Below, one piece after another: positions 32,833 to 42,569 of a DNA stretch of 64,000 nucleotides. The notes under the pieces are model-generated. The model did no database searches. It saw only the letters and a list, made by a program, of their open reading frames with translations, and was not told the origin of the DNA. Both the position numbers and the translations under genes were made by a program. The DNA comes from Colwellia hornerae (lineage in GTDB: Bacteria; Pseudomonadota; Gammaproteobacteria; Enterobacterales; Alteromonadaceae). The stretch is from NCBI RefSeq assembly GCF_007954355.1, contig NZ_VOLR01000010.1, positions 1 to 64,000 on the forward strand. Reading direction: 5' to 3'. Position 1 is the first letter of the stretch, and each line of letters begins with the position of its first letter.

Positions 32833-33546
32833 ATGAGTATAAACCCTGAGACTAAAAATAAGAGTTCTGCTGATAAAAATACTAAAAGTGCTTTTGCACA
32901 GCGCTTCAGAGGTTACTTTCCAGTGGTCATCGATGTTGAAACAGCAGGTTTTAATGCGCAAACTGATGCTTTATTGGAAATAGCAGCAACGACTTTATCA
33001 CTAGATGAAAGCACCGGGCAATTTTCACTTGATGAAACTATTCACTTTAACGTTGAACCTTTTGAAGGCGCTAACTTAGAGCAAGCGGCGTTAGAGTTTA
33101 CCGGTATAGACCCAACAAACCCATTACGTGGCGCTGTCGACGAAAACAAAGCATTAACAGAGATCTTTAAATTAATTCGAAAAAAAATGAAGCTTGCTGG
33201 CTGCCAACGTGCGGTGATGGTCGCTCATAATGCTGCTTTTGATTTAGGTTTTGTTAATGCTGCTGTAGAGCGATGTTCAATAAAACGCTCACCTTTTCAT
33301 CCTTTTGTTAGCTTTGATACCACGACATTATCGGGTTTAGCGCTTGGACAAACCGTACTGGCAAAAGCCTGTTTAGCGGCAGGCTTAGACTTTAATAATA
33401 GTGAAGCACATTCAGCACTTTACGATACAGAAAAAACCGCTGAACTTTTTTGTTTTATTGTCAACAAATGGCAAAAAATGGGTGGTTGGCCGCTAGCAAT
33501 AGCCGATGAAGAACAACAAGATAATGATTCACCGGCAAGCGATTAA
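32833..33546 (+). CDS. rnt: Ribonuclease T
   Basis: RNase T is a 3'-5' exoribonuclease of the DEDD family that matures the ends of tRNA and other stable RNAs. At 237 residues it has the exonuclease motifs in order: Exo [10 protein letters not shown], Exo II in [14 protein letters not shown], and Exo III with the H in [16 protein letters not shown]. Its 3' end overlaps a convergent membrane-protein gene by 4 bases. Confidence 0.97.
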   Translation: MSINPETKNKSSADKNTKSAFAQRFRGYFPVVIDVETAGFNAQTDALLEIAATTLSLDESTGQFSLDETIHFNVEPFEGANLEQAALEFTGIDPTNPLRGAVDENKALTEIFKLIRKKMKLAGCQRAVMVAHNAAFDLGFVNAAVERCSIKRSPFHPFVSFDTTTLSGLALGQTVLAKACLAAGLDFNNSEAHSALYDTEKTAELFCFIVNKWQKMGGWPLAIADEEQQDNDSPASD

Positions 33547-33935
33547 AATAATTTAGCGGAACTATTACGGTTATTGTGACGGCATAATAAATTTCTTAGC
33601 GCTAAAACAATCAAAGTAAACGCACAAAATTGAAAAAGTGAGTTTTTTGTGATCACCAAGGTAAAAACCCCGATAGCACCATAAATAAAGGGTAAGTATT
33701 CATAGAGCAGCTCAGGTAATTTATTTGTTATGCCGAGCTGTTTTTGTTTATCTAATCTTCGATTAGCTGAACGCGTGACTAACGTAACGCAACCGGCACT
33801 ATAAAATAGTCCCGCTGAAATAAGCATAGGCCATGTCATATTAAAGGTAAGTAAATAACCACTAACAATAAAATACCCGAACGGTAAGTTCTCATAAAGC
33901 GCCTTAGGTACAAACAAAACAATTCCAAAAACCAA
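33543..33935 (-). CDS. Small membrane protein of unknown function
   Basis: I do not recognise the family. It encodes 130 residues with about four hydrophobic segments ([69 protein letters not shown]). The two halves share a LYEYLPF/LYENLPF word, hinting at an internal duplication of a two-helix unit. It is convergent with rnt, overlapping by 4 bases. Confidence 0.65.
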   Translation of the reverse strand: MVFGIVLFVPKALYENLPFGYFIVSGYLLTFNMTWPMLISAGLFYSAGCVTLVTRSANRRLDKQKQLGITNKLPELLYEYLPFIYGAIGVFTLVITKNSLFQFCAFTLIVLALRNLLCRHNNRNSSAKLF

Positions 33936-34061
33936 GAAGATGATGAATTAAGTGTAGATTGCTTTTCAATTTTTGATTAACTTAATTTTAAACGCCATCA
34001 CTTTATATTCTTTAGCCTCTTCAATAAAGACTCCGTGATACTGAATAAAGTTTGGAATAAC

Positions 34062-34128
34062 ACGCTGTTATCCTGAATTCTTTTAGGATCCAGTGGTTTA
34101 GATACTGAAATGAATTCAACATGACGGG
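34062..34128. repeat. Single diverged copy of the palindromic intergenic repeat
   Basis: TTATCCTGAATTCTTTTAGG followed by an inverted partner GATACTGAAATGAATTCAAC and ATGACGG matches the layout of the repeat cluster at 223-540, with more substitutions. It sits directly before the 51-bp tandem array. Confidence 0.75.
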
Positions 34129-34138
34129 ATAAAATCTT

Positions 34139-34552
34139 GAACATCGTCACTCTTTGCTATCCATGACAACGTGACATACTGTTCTTCCTGAACATCGTCA
34201 CTCTTTGCCATCCATGGCAACGTGACATACTGTTCTTCCTGAACATCGTCACTCTTTGCCATCCATGGCAACGTGACATACTGTTCTTCCTGAACATCGT
34301 CACTCTTTGCCATCCATGGCAACGTGACATACTGTTCTTCCTGAACATCGTCACTCTTTGCCATCCATGGCAACGTGACATACTGTTCTTCCTGAACATC
34401 GTCACTCTTTGCCATCCATGGCAACGTGACATACTGTTCTTCCTGAACATCGTCACTCTTTGCTATCCATGACAACGTGACATACTGTTCTTCCTGAACA
34501 TCGTCACTCTTTGCCATCCATGGCAACGTGACATACTGTTCTTCCTGAACAT
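34139..34552. repeat. Tandem array: eight copies of a 51-bp unit
   Basis: Units begin at 34139, 34190, 34241, 34292, 34343, 34394, 34445 and 34496, plus a 6-base start of a ninth. Each unit contains a hairpin: GTCAC and GTGAC flank the stem TTGCCAT-CC-ATGGCAA. Units 1 and 7 share the same two substitutions (TTGCTAT/ATGACAA) that weaken this stem; the others are essentially identical. Because 51 is a multiple of 3, no frame acquires a stop across copies, so long repetitive frames appear on the minus strand (17-residue period). No ribosome site supports translation. The array lies just past the peroxiredoxin terminator. Confidence 0.93.
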
Positions 34553-34580
34553 AAAAAAACCGCAATTAAGCGGTTTTTTG
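34553..34580 (-). terminator. Rho-independent terminator of the peroxiredoxin gene
   Basis: AAAAAACCGC-AATTAA-GCGGTTTTTT, a 10-bp stem including A/T arms, usable in both directions, 49 bases past the peroxiredoxin stop and abutting the 51-bp array. Confidence 0.92.
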
Positions 34581-34628
34581 ATTACTTTCAAAAACGACTA
34601 TAGACTAACTAAAGCCTAAATCATTATC

Positions 34629-35234
34629 TTAAAGTTTGTCTGCATTATCAGCTAAGTAAGATGCAACACCTTCTGGAGAAGCTGTCATACCTTTATCACC
34701 TTTGTTCCAGCCAGCAGGACAAACTTCGCCGTGCTCTTGGTGGAATTGTAATGCGTCAACCATGCGGATCATTTCGTCAACGTCACGACCTAATGGTAAA
34801 TCGTTAATCACTTGATGACGTACATTGCCTTCTTCATCAATTAAGAAAGAACCACGAAATGCAACACCTGCTTCAGGATGTTCAACATCGTATGCTTTAC
34901 AAATTTCATGTTTTGTATCAGCAACTAAAGTATATTGTACTGGACCAATACCACCTTCGTTTACTGGAGTGTTACGCCATGCGTTATGTGAAAACTGTGA
35001 ATCGATAGAAACACCAATAACTTCAACACCACGGTTTTTGAATTCTTCCATACGGTGATCAAAAGCTAATAACTCAGACGGACAAACAAAAGTAAAATCT
35101 AGAGGGTAGAAAAATACTACCGCTTTTTTACCTTTGATTGCTGTCGATAACGTAAAGCTATCAACAATTTCGCCACTACCTAAAACTGCTGCTGCAGTAA
35201 AATCTGGTGCTGCACGACCAACTAATACACTCAT
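34629..35234 (-). CDS. Typical 2-Cys peroxiredoxin (Prx1/AhpC family)
   Basis: This enzyme reduces hydrogen peroxide and organic peroxides. At 201 residues it has the peroxidatic Cys51 in FTFVCPSE and the resolving Cys172 in EVCPAGW, so it is a typical 2-Cys enzyme of the Prx1 (TSA/Prdx) group rather than bacterial AhpC, which has a different C-terminus. The reductant is unknown; no AhpF gene is nearby. It shares an oxidative-stress neighbourhood with grxD and sodB. Confidence 0.93.
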   Translation of the reverse strand: MSVLVGRAAPDFTAAAVLGSGEIVDSFTLSTAIKGKKAVVFFYPLDFTFVCPSELLAFDHRMEEFKNRGVEVIGVSIDSQFSHNAWRNTPVNEGGIGPVQYTLVADTKHEICKAYDVEHPEAGVAFRGSFLIDEEGNVRHQVINDLPLGRDVDEMIRMVDALQFHQEHGEVCPAGWNKGDKGMTASPEGVASYLADNADKL

Positions 35235-35374
35235 TCTTTTCTCCGATATATTTATTAAATTGATTTAAATCATAAAACTGACGTACACCTATTATTGAGA
35301 CGATAAGGTGATTTTCAACTTATTTTCATCTCTTTTGATAAGAAAGATAAGTAACGTCAATTTCTAAAATGTTA

Positions 35375-35713
35375 TTAAGCTTTTTCTTCAGAATTATTTT
35401 TTTCTGCAGCTTCTTTGATTAAGGTTTGTAATTCACCTTGTTGGAACATTTCCATAATAATGTCACAACCACCGACTAATTCACCGTCAACCCATAATTG
35501 TGGAAATGTCGGCCAATCAGCATATTTAGGTAATTCAGCACGAATATCTGGGTTTTGTAAAATATCAACATAAGCAAATTTTTCACCACACTGCATTAGT
35601 GCTTGTGATGCTTGTGAAGAAAAGCCACAGCTAGGCAATTTAGGAGAACCTTTCATATAAAGCAAAATAGTGTTTTCAGAAAGTTGTTCTTTGATACGTT
35701 CAATAGTTTCCAT
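35375..35713 (-). CDS. grxD: Monothiol glutaredoxin Grx4
   Basis: This 112-residue monothiol glutaredoxin binds or transfers [2Fe-2S] clusters. The active-site motif is CGFS with Cys29, preceded by LYMKGSPKLPS. The glutathione-site TFPQLW and the GGCDI motif are also present, nearly identical to E. coli GrxD. It is divergent from sodB, the pairing seen in Vibrio and other gammaproteobacteria. Confidence 0.97.
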   Translation of the reverse strand: METIERIKEQLSENTILLYMKGSPKLPSCGFSSQASQALMQCGEKFAYVDILQNPDIRAELPKYADWPTFPQLWVDGELVGGCDIIMEMFQQGELQTLIKEAAEKNNSEEKA

Positions 35714-36024
35714 GGGATACCTCTAATTAAGACCGATAAAACCTCGATCTTTACAATATAAAATTTAATGTTTATTACTTTGATTAATGGAGTCTGCCAC
35801 TAAAATAATCAAGGTAATAAAGACTAAAAAGCACTTATTTAGTCGAATAAACAATAACAGGCTTGATATTTACACTGGCAAAACCTATATAAATGGGTAC
35901 ACTAGTCAAGCTTTAATAATACTTGACTAGTTTACTAGGTTTTAACTCGTTTTTAAATAAAAGCACACAACTTCTTTATTTTTGCGCAAAAATAAATTTG
36001 TATAACCCATTTCTGGAGAAACTA

Positions 36025-36606
36025 ATGGCTATTGAATTACCCGCATTACCTTATGCACAAGATGCACTTGTACCACATATTTCAGCTGAAACACTTGAGT
36101 TTCACTACGGTAAGCATCACAACACTTATGTTGTAAAGCTTAATGGATTAATTGAAGGTACTGATTTTGAAGGTAAGTCTTTAGAAGACATCGTAAAAAC
36201 TTCATCAGCAGGCATTTTCAATAATGCAGCACAAATTTGGAATCACACGTTCTACTGGAACAGCTTAAGCCCTAACGGCGGCGGCGAACCAACAGGCGCT
36301 TTAGCTGATGCAATCAATGCAAGCTTTGGTTCTTTCGCTGAATTTAAAACGAAATTTACTGAAAGTGCAATCAACAACTTTGGTTCAAGCTGGACATGGT
36401 TAGTGAAAAAAGCAGATGGTAGCCTTGCTATCGTAAACACTTCAAATGCTGCAACACCATTAACTGATGATAGCGTTACACCGTTATTAACAGTAGATTT
36501 ATGGGAACATGCTTACTACATTGATTACCGTAATCTTCGTCCAAGCTACATGGCTGGCTTTTGGGCATTAGCTAACTGGGATTTTGCTGCGGCAAATTTC
36601 GCTTAA
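36025..36606 (+). CDS. sodB: Iron superoxide dismutase
   Basis: This enzyme dismutates superoxide in the cytoplasm. I place the start at 36025 ([15 protein letters not shown]), preceded by CTGGAGAA; an upstream start at 35923 would add 34 residues unlike the family. At 193 residues it has metal ligands H27, H74, D158 and H162. [14 protein letters not shown] and the local residue pattern match the iron-type SodB rather than SodA. It ends at a clear terminator. Confidence 0.96.
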   Translation: MAIELPALPYAQDALVPHISAETLEFHYGKHHNTYVVKLNGLIEGTDFEGKSLEDIVKTSSAGIFNNAAQIWNHTFYWNSLSPNGGGEPTGALADAINASFGSFAEFKTKFTESAINNFGSSWTWLVKKADGSLAIVNTSNAATPLTDDSVTPLLTVDLWEHAYYIDYRNLRPSYMAGFWALANWDFAAANFA

Positions 36607-36642
36607 CTTTTACTCATTAATAAATAATTATTAATGTATCTT

Positions 36643-36673
36643 TAAAAACCAGAGTTTAGACTCTGGTTTTTTT
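36643..36673 (+). terminator. Rho-independent terminator of sodB
   Basis: AAAACCAGAGT-TTAG-ACTCTGGTTTTTTT, an 11-bp stem followed by T residues. Confidence 0.95.
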
Positions 36674-36945
36674 ATACTTAAAATTTGAATGCTTTTTCTT
36701 TAATTATCAGTAATAAAGATTTTTTTCCCAATAGTTTTTCGTAACTAGTACCTTAATTAACCCCTCCCTTAAAAAATAACGTCTAAACTTAACAATAGAC
36801 GTACTCGTTTCAAGTTAAAGTTGAACGTTTTATTGGAACGAATATCGATAGTTTCTCGGTCTTATTTGTATGAGTTAAACAATATCGACTTTTTACTACG
36901 GTAAGTTTTACTCATCTGCAATTTTTTTTCCTTATGGAGGCAGTT
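36674..36945. promoter_or_regulatory. prkA upstream region with a 7-bp inverted repeat
   Basis: No gene is seen here. ACGTCTA (36779-36785) and TAGACGT (36796-36802) form an inverted repeat with a 10-base spacer, a two-turn geometry suitable for a dimeric regulator, about 145 bases before prkA. I found no convincing sigma-54 element, although yeaG in E. coli is under nitrogen control. Confidence 0.35.
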
Positions 36946-38880
36946 ATGAGTATTTTTCAGCATTATCAATTACGTTACGATGAAGCTAAAGAAGAAAACT
37001 TTAGTATTCAAGAATTTCTCAGTATTTGTCAAAATGACAAGCTTGCTTACGCTAGTGCTGCTGAACGATTATTACTTGCCATCGGCGAGCCCGAAATGAT
37101 CGACACCTCAAACGAACCCACTTTAAGCCGTATTTTTTCTAATCGTGTTATAGCACGCTATCCAGCTTTTAAAGAATTTTATGGTATGGAGGAAGCAATA
37201 GAACAAATTGTTGCCTACCTAAAGCATGCCTCTCAAGGGCTAGAAGAACAAAAACAAATTCTCTATTTATTGGGCCCCGTCGGTGGCGGTAAATCATCAT
37301 TAGCTGAAAAATTAAAAGCCTTAATGCAGCAAGAGCCTATTTATGTGCTTAGTGCCAACGGGGTGAGAAGCCCGGTAAACGACCATCCTTTTTGTTTGTT
37401 TGATGCCGACGCTGATGGAAAAATATTAAAGAAAGAGTATAAAATTCCAGAGCGGTTCTTAAATACCATCATGTCACCTTGGGTGGTTAAAAGACTGCAT
37501 GAATATCAAGGCGACATTGCCAAGTTTGAAGTGGTTAAGTTATATCCTTCAATTCTCGATCAAATAGCCATTGCAAAAACAGAGCCCGGTGACGATAACA
37601 ATCAAGATATTTCAGCTTTAGTGGGTAAAGTTGATATTAGACAATTAGAACATTTTGCCCAAAATGACCCTGATGCCTATAGTTATTCAGGAGCATTGTG
37701 TCGCGCAAATCAAGGCATGATGGAATTTGTCGAAATGTTTAAAGCCCCCATTAAAGTATTGCATCCTTTATTAACAGCGACGCAAGAAGGTAATTATAAT
37801 CCAACAGAAGGTTTATCAGCCCTGCCTTTTAAAGGTATTTTACTGGCACATTCTAATGAGTCCGAATGGCAAACCTTTAGGAATAACAAAAACAACGAAG
37901 CCTTTTTAGACCGAGTTTATATTGTTAAGGTTCCTTACTGCATGCGGGTCTCAGAAGAGGTCAAAATTTATCAAAAGTTACTTGAAAATAGTGAGTTGAA
38001 AAATGCTCATTGTGCGCCTGATACCCTAGAAACCTTAGCGCAATTTTCGGTACTATCACGTTTAAAAGATCCGGAGAATTCAAGTATTTATTCTAAAATG
38101 CGTGTTTACGACGGCGAAAGCTTAAAAGATACCGATCCAAAAGCAAAATCGTATCAAGAATATCGTGACTATGCCGGTGTAGATGAAGGTATGTCAGGGC
38201 TTTCAACACGTTTTGCTTTTAAAATATTATCACGCGTTTTTAATTTCGATCATCTAGAAGTTGCCGCAAATCCTGTCCATCTATTTTATGTGCTTGAACA
38301 ACAAATTGAACGTGAACAATTACCTAAAGAAACCGCCGAACGTTATGTAGAGTTCATCAAGGGTTATTTATCTGCTCAATATATAGAATTTATTGGAAAG
38401 GAAATTCAAACAGCTTATCTAGAGTCTTATTCCGAATATGGACAAAACATTTTTGATCGCTATGTTACTTATGCCGATTTTTGGATACAAGACCAAGAAT
38501 ATCGTGATGCAGAAACAGGGCAACTATTTGATCGAGAGGCCTTAAATAATGAATTAGAAAAAATTGAAAAACCCGCTGGTATTAGCAACCCTAAAGATTT
38601 TCGAAATGAAATTGTCAATTTTGTGCTGCGAGCTAAAGCAAATAACAATGGCAAAAACCCAAACTGGACAAGTTACGAAAAACTACGCACGGTAATTGAG
38701 AAAAAAATGTTCTCTAACACTGAAGATTTATTGCCTGTTATTTCATTTAATACTAAAACCTCGAATGACGACCAACAAAAACATGATGACTTTATCGAGC
38801 GTATGATGAGTAAAGGCTATACAAAAAAACAAGTGCGGTTATTATCTGAGTGGTATTTACGGGTGAGAAAATCTTCTTAA
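36946..38880 (+). CDS. prkA: PrkA-family serine protein kinase/AAA+ protein (YeaG)
   Basis: PrkA/YeaG proteins couple an AAA+ core to a kinase-like C-terminal domain and act in stationary-phase and nitrogen-starvation responses. The start is set at 36946 (MSIFQHYQLRYDEAK), with GGAGG upstream; the 36934 start overlaps that ribosome site. At 644 residues it matches E. coli YeaG almost end to end, with Walker A LLGPVGGGKSSLAEK and the terminal YLRVRKSS. It is the first gene of prkA-yeaH-spoVR. Confidence 0.96.
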   Translation: MSIFQHYQLRYDEAKEENFSIQEFLSICQNDKLAYASAAERLLLAIGEPEMIDTSNEPTLSRIFSNRVIARYPAFKEFYGMEEAIEQIVAYLKHASQGLEEQKQILYLLGPVGGGKSSLAEKLKALMQQEPIYVLSANGVRSPVNDHPFCLFDADADGKILKKEYKIPERFLNTIMSPWVVKRLHEYQGDIAKFEVVKLYPSILDQIAIAKTEPGDDNNQDISALVGKVDIRQLEHFAQNDPDAYSYSGALCRANQGMMEFVEMFKAPIKVLHPLLTATQEGNYNPTEGLSALPFKGILLAHSNESEWQTFRNNKNNEAFLDRVYIVKVPYCMRVSEEVKIYQKLLENSELKNAHCAPDTLETLAQFSVLSRLKDPENSSIYSKMRVYDGESLKDTDPKAKSYQEYRDYAGVDEGMSGLSTRFAFKILSRVFNFDHLEVAANPVHLFYVLEQQIEREQLPKETAERYVEFIKGYLSAQYIEFIGKEIQTAYLESYSEYGQNIFDRYVTYADFWIQDQEYRDAETGQLFDREALNNELEKIEKPAGISNPKDFRNEIVNFVLRAKANNNGKNPNWTSYEKLRTVIEKKMFSNTEDLLPVISFNTKTSNDDQQKHDDFIERMMSKGYTKKQVRLLSEWYLRVRKSS

Positions 38881-38932
38881 GTTGTACTTTATTGTTTATA
38901 TATAACCATGCCAATGAAGTAAGGAGGAAACC

Positions 38933-40210
38933 ATGACAAATTTTATTGATCGACGTTTAAACAGCAAAAACAAAAGCACGGTTAATCGTCAACGTTTTAT
39001 TCGACGTTACAAGCGGCAAATAAAAAAATCAGTTGAGCAAGCTATTAATAGACGTGGTGTTACTGATGTTGAACGCGGCGAGAATATTACCATCACTAAA
39101 AAAGATTTATCTGAGCCTGTTTTTCATCAAGGTAAAGGTGGCATTAAAGACAGAGTTCATCCAGGAAACGATCAATTTTCCACCGGCGACCGTATAAAAC
39201 GTCCGCCACAGCAGCAAGGTCAAGGCGGTGGGCAAGGTAATGCCAGTGACTCTGGCGAGGGAGATGACGATTTTGTATTTTCGATTTCTAAAGATGAATA
39301 TTTAAATTTACTCTTTGAAGATCTTGAGTTGCCCAATTTAGAAAAAAATCAATTAGATAAATTAATTGATTATAAGACAGTGCGCTCAGGTTATTGTGCT
39401 GAAGGTGTCGCTTCTAATATAGACATTGTAAAGTCTTTACAGGGCTCAATCGCTAGGCGTATTGCCATGACGTCAAGCAAACGTAAAAAGTTAACAATAC
39501 TTGAGCTCGAATTAGCGGCGTTAATAGCCGATAAGTACGACCATATTCAAGAAATTAAAAAATTAACTGCTGAAATTGATATTCTTAAAAGTAAAATAAG
39601 TAAAGTCCCTTTCATTGATACCTTTGATTTGCGCTTTAGAAACTATACAAAACAAGCTATTCCAACATCAAAGGCGGTGATGTTTTGCTTAATGGATGTT
39701 TCAGGCTCGATGGATCAAGCCACGAAAGATATTGCCAAACGTTTTTATATATTATTGTATTTGTTTCTTACTCGTACTTATAAAACTATCGACGTGGTCT
39801 ATATACGACATCACACGCAAGCAAAAGAAGTTGATGAGGAAGAATTTTTCTATTCGCAAGAAACTGGCGGCACCATAGCTTCAAGCGCATTAGATTTGAT
39901 GGTTAATATAATGAATGAACGCTACCAAGCTAGCGGATGGAATATTTACGCTGCACAGGCCTCCGACGGTGATAACTGGGCCGATGACTCTCCTCGTTGT
40001 AAGCAGTTATTAACTGAAAGTATTTTGCCCAGAGCACGCTACTTTAGCTATATCGAAATAACACAACGACCACATCAAACGCTCTGGCAGCAGTATCAAG
40101 AAATTGCCGCTTATACTGAACACTTCGCCATTCAACATATTAAAACTGTTGAAGATATCTACCCTGTTTTCAGAGAACTTTTCAAAAAAAATAATAATAA
40201 AGCAGCGTAA
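38933..40210 (+). CDS. yeaH: YeaH/YhbH family protein
   Basis: This 425-residue protein has an arginine- and lysine-rich N-terminus ([15 protein letters not shown]), a Gly/Gln-rich flexible stretch (about 88-110), and a von Willebrand A-like domain with the MIDAS motif DVSGSMDQ near residue 258. It is the invariable partner of PrkA and SpoVR. The ribosome site AAGGAGG is strong. The biochemical role is not established. Confidence 0.94.
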   Translation: MTNFIDRRLNSKNKSTVNRQRFIRRYKRQIKKSVEQAINRRGVTDVERGENITITKKDLSEPVFHQGKGGIKDRVHPGNDQFSTGDRIKRPPQQQGQGGGQGNASDSGEGDDDFVFSISKDEYLNLLFEDLELPNLEKNQLDKLIDYKTVRSGYCAEGVASNIDIVKSLQGSIARRIAMTSSKRKKLTILELELAALIADKYDHIQEIKKLTAEIDILKSKISKVPFIDTFDLRFRNYTKQAIPTSKAVMFCLMDVSGSMDQATKDIAKRFYILLYLFLTRTYKTIDVVYIRHHTQAKEVDEEEFFYSQETGGTIASSALDLMVNIMNERYQASGWNIYAAQASDGDNWADDSPRCKQLLTESILPRARYFSYIEITQRPHQTLWQQYQEIAAYTEHFAIQHIKTVEDIYPVFRELFKKNNNKAA

Positions 40211-40236
40211 ATAAGTAACAGAAAAGGAGGAGGACA

Positions 40237-41754
40237 ATGGCTAAATGTAAACCGTTAAGCGATCAAGGTGACTGGAACTTTGATTTACTTAATCAATATC
40301 AAACTGAAATTGCTCGGGTGGCAAAACATTATCGATTAGCAACTTACCCCAATCAAATAGAAGTGATAACCGCTGAACAAATGATGGACGCCTATGCCAG
40401 TGTCGGTATGCCTATTGGTTATAACCATTGGACTTTTGGCAAAAAATTTATTCAAACCGAACAAAACTATAAACGTGGTCAAATGGGATTAGCTTATGAA
40501 ATAGTGATCAATTCTGATCCTTGTATTTCATATTTAATGGAGGAAAATTCAATGACCATGCAGGCATTAGTTATGGCACATGCTTGTTACGGGCATAATT
40601 CTTTTTTCAAAGGTAATTACTTATTCAAATCTTGGACAGATGCTAGCTCAATTATTGACTATTTATTGTTTGCTAAAAATTATATTAGCGAATGTGAACA
40701 AAAATTTGGTATTAGTGACGTTGAATCTTGCTTAGATGCTTGCCATGCCTTAATGAACCATGGTGTAGATCGTTATAAACGACCACAAAAAATATCATTA
40801 GAAGAAGAGTTACAACGTCAAAAAGATCGTGAAGAATACCTGCAATCACAGGTCAACACTTTGTGGCGAACAGTACCTAAAAACAATGATAAAACTAACC
40901 AAACAAAAGCAACTTTTCCAAGTGAGCCTCAAGAAAATATTTTATATTTTATTGAAAAAAATGCTCCTTTACTGAAACCATGGCAAAGAGAGATAGTGCG
41001 TATCGTGCGTAAAGTTTCGCAATACTTCTATCCGCAAAAGCAAACCCAGGTAATGAACGAAGGTTGGGCATGTTTTTGGCATTATACCATTTTGAACCAT
41101 TTATATGATGAGGGTTTAGTCACTGATAAATTCATGATGGAGTTTTTACATAACCACACCAACGTTGTCGCTCAGCCCGATTACAACAGTCGTTATTATT
41201 CTGGCATTAACCCCTATGCTTTAGGGTTTACTATGTTTATAGATATTAGAAGGATATGTGAACAGCCAACGGAAGAAGACAAACTATGGTTTCCAGAAAT
41301 AGCCGGCAGTAACTGGTTGGATACTTTACATTTTGCTATGGAAAACTTTAAGGATGAAAGCTTCATTAGTCAGTATTTGTCACCTAAGTTAATGCGTGAC
41401 TTCAAATTATTTTATTTACATGATGACGAAAAAGAAAGTTATATTGAAGTAGCGGCTATTCATAATGAAAGTGGTTATAAAAAAATAAGGGCGGCGTTAT
41501 CTGAGCAGTATAACCTCAGTAATCTCGAGGTAAACATTCAAGTAACCAATGCTGACATTGACGGTGATCGGTCGTTAACGCTGAAATATACACCACACCA
41601 AAAAGTCCCACTCGCTGATTCAAAAGATGAAGTGATCAAACATCTTTTTACGTTATGGCAATTTGACGTGCGCTTAGTAAAAGATAATGAAAATGGTCAA
41701 GAAGAAGTTATTGCCCAGTATCCAGAACCCAATAGTCCTTTAGAGAATGAATAG
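40237..41754 (+). CDS. ycgB: SpoVR family protein (YcgB)
   Basis: This 505-residue SpoVR-like protein has the diagnostic MPIGYNHWTFGKKF stretch and HACYGHNSFFK. NEGWACFWHYTILNHLYDEG and NPYALGFTMF follow, with conserved His/Glu residues that look like a metal site. It is the third gene of the prkA-yeaH-ycgB operon, with GGAGGAGG as ribosome site. In E. coli the group is RpoS- and nitrogen-responsive; the molecular function is unknown. Confidence 0.95.
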   Translation: MAKCKPLSDQGDWNFDLLNQYQTEIARVAKHYRLATYPNQIEVITAEQMMDAYASVGMPIGYNHWTFGKKFIQTEQNYKRGQMGLAYEIVINSDPCISYLMEENSMTMQALVMAHACYGHNSFFKGNYLFKSWTDASSIIDYLLFAKNYISECEQKFGISDVESCLDACHALMNHGVDRYKRPQKISLEEELQRQKDREEYLQSQVNTLWRTVPKNNDKTNQTKATFPSEPQENILYFIEKNAPLLKPWQREIVRIVRKVSQYFYPQKQTQVMNEGWACFWHYTILNHLYDEGLVTDKFMMEFLHNHTNVVAQPDYNSRYYSGINPYALGFTMFIDIRRICEQPTEEDKLWFPEIAGSNWLDTLHFAMENFKDESFISQYLSPKLMRDFKLFYLHDDEKESYIEVAAIHNESGYKKIRAALSEQYNLSNLEVNIQVTNADIDGDRSLTLKYTPHQKVPLADSKDEVIKHLFTLWQFDVRLVKDNENGQEEVIAQYPEPNSPLENE

Positions 41755-41772
41755 GCAAGTTAACCCTTGCCT
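41753..41772. terminator. Hairpin between ycgB and fadR
   Basis: AGGCAAG / CTTGCCT, a 7-bp stem with a 6-base loop, lies in the 36-base gap between these convergent genes. T-runs are poor, so its strength as a terminator is uncertain. Confidence 0.5.
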
Positions 41773-41790
41773 ATAATAAGGAATATCAGC

Positions 41791-42501
41791 TTATTCAGAT
41801 AACTCTTTTAGTACATCGTCTTTAAGTTCTAGCCAAAGCTTACCTGACTCAATACCATATTTACGTACTGCAAATATAGATTCATCAAATTTATTTTCAC
41901 TTGCTAATTCAATGAGTTTCTTATAATAGACTCGAGAAATTTCACGACCTTTAGGATGAGAAAAATATAAAGTACCTAGACGAGAATATAAGCCTCTAAA
42001 GCCATTTAAGATTAATAAGTAGATAGAATTTCCAGAAGCAACGACCAACTCTTTATTTAATCGGTAATCGAATTCGGCAAAGGCTTCTCCGTTATCTTCC
42101 ACATCTTCATAAGCTTTAATGAGCTCAATCACTTTTTCAGCATTGTTTTTAATGGCGCCACGAATATAAATGGCACTGATATTTGTCCGAGCTGACATTA
42201 AATTGTCAACCAGATCAGGTATGCCTTCTTGATCGAGTTGAGCAAGTGTTTCTAGAATATTTAAACTAGAAGTTTCCCAAAAGTTATTCACTTTGGTGGG
42301 TTTACCGTGCTTAATGGTCAACCAACCATCACGTGCTAATCGCTGTAAAACTTCACGTAATGTTGTACGCGTAACGCCAATGAGTTCAGATAACTCTCGT
42401 TCAGCCGGAAGTATAGAACCGGGTGGAAAACCACCGTTCCAAATTGACTCAACAATATATTGCTCTGCAAACCCTGCTGGGCTATGTGCTTTGATAACCA
42501 T
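41791..42501 (-). CDS. fadR: Fatty-acid regulator FadR (GntR family)
   Basis: FadR represses fatty-acid degradation and activates unsaturated fatty-acid synthesis; long-chain acyl-CoA releases it from DNA. The start is placed at 42501 ([15 protein letters not shown]), where TGGAG precedes the ATG. The 236-residue protein matches E. coli FadR through the winged HTH ([44 protein letters not shown]) and into the all-helical acyl-CoA-binding domain ([22 protein letters not shown]). It is not next to nhaB as in some relatives. Confidence 0.95.
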   Translation of the reverse strand: MVIKAHSPAGFAEQYIVESIWNGGFPPGSILPAERELSELIGVTRTTLREVLQRLARDGWLTIKHGKPTKVNNFWETSSLNILETLAQLDQEGIPDLVDNLMSARTNISAIYIRGAIKNNAEKVIELIKAYEDVEDNGEAFAEFDYRLNKELVVASGNSIYLLILNGFRGLYSRLGTLYFSHPKGREISRVYYKKLIELASENKFDESIFAVRKYGIESGKLWLELKDDVLKELSE

Positions 42502-42537
42502 ACTGCTCCACACAATATCTTAATCTTAAAATTTTAA

Positions 42538-42568
42538 CTGATTGTACCAGAACATCTATTTGGTACAA
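42538..42568. promoter_or_regulatory. Candidate FadR autoregulatory site
   Basis: CTGATTGTACCAG (42538-42550) read on the minus strand is CTGGTACAATCAG, matching 10 of 13 positions of a CTGGTCCGACCAG-type FadR operator. A second TTGGTACAAG lies at 42560-42569, so TTGTACCA and TGGTACAA form an inverted pair 11 bases apart. The pair lies 37-67 bases upstream of the fadR start. Confidence 0.45.
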
Positions 42569-42569
42569 G

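Noticed and set aside
34139-34552. CRISPR-like array
   Set aside because: The 51-bp units are contiguous with no unique spacers, and no cas gene is in the window.
34116-34565. Repetitive protein-coding frames on the minus strand (17-residue period)
   Set aside because: They stay open only because the unit is 51 bases long. The starts overlap a terminator and there is no ribosome site.
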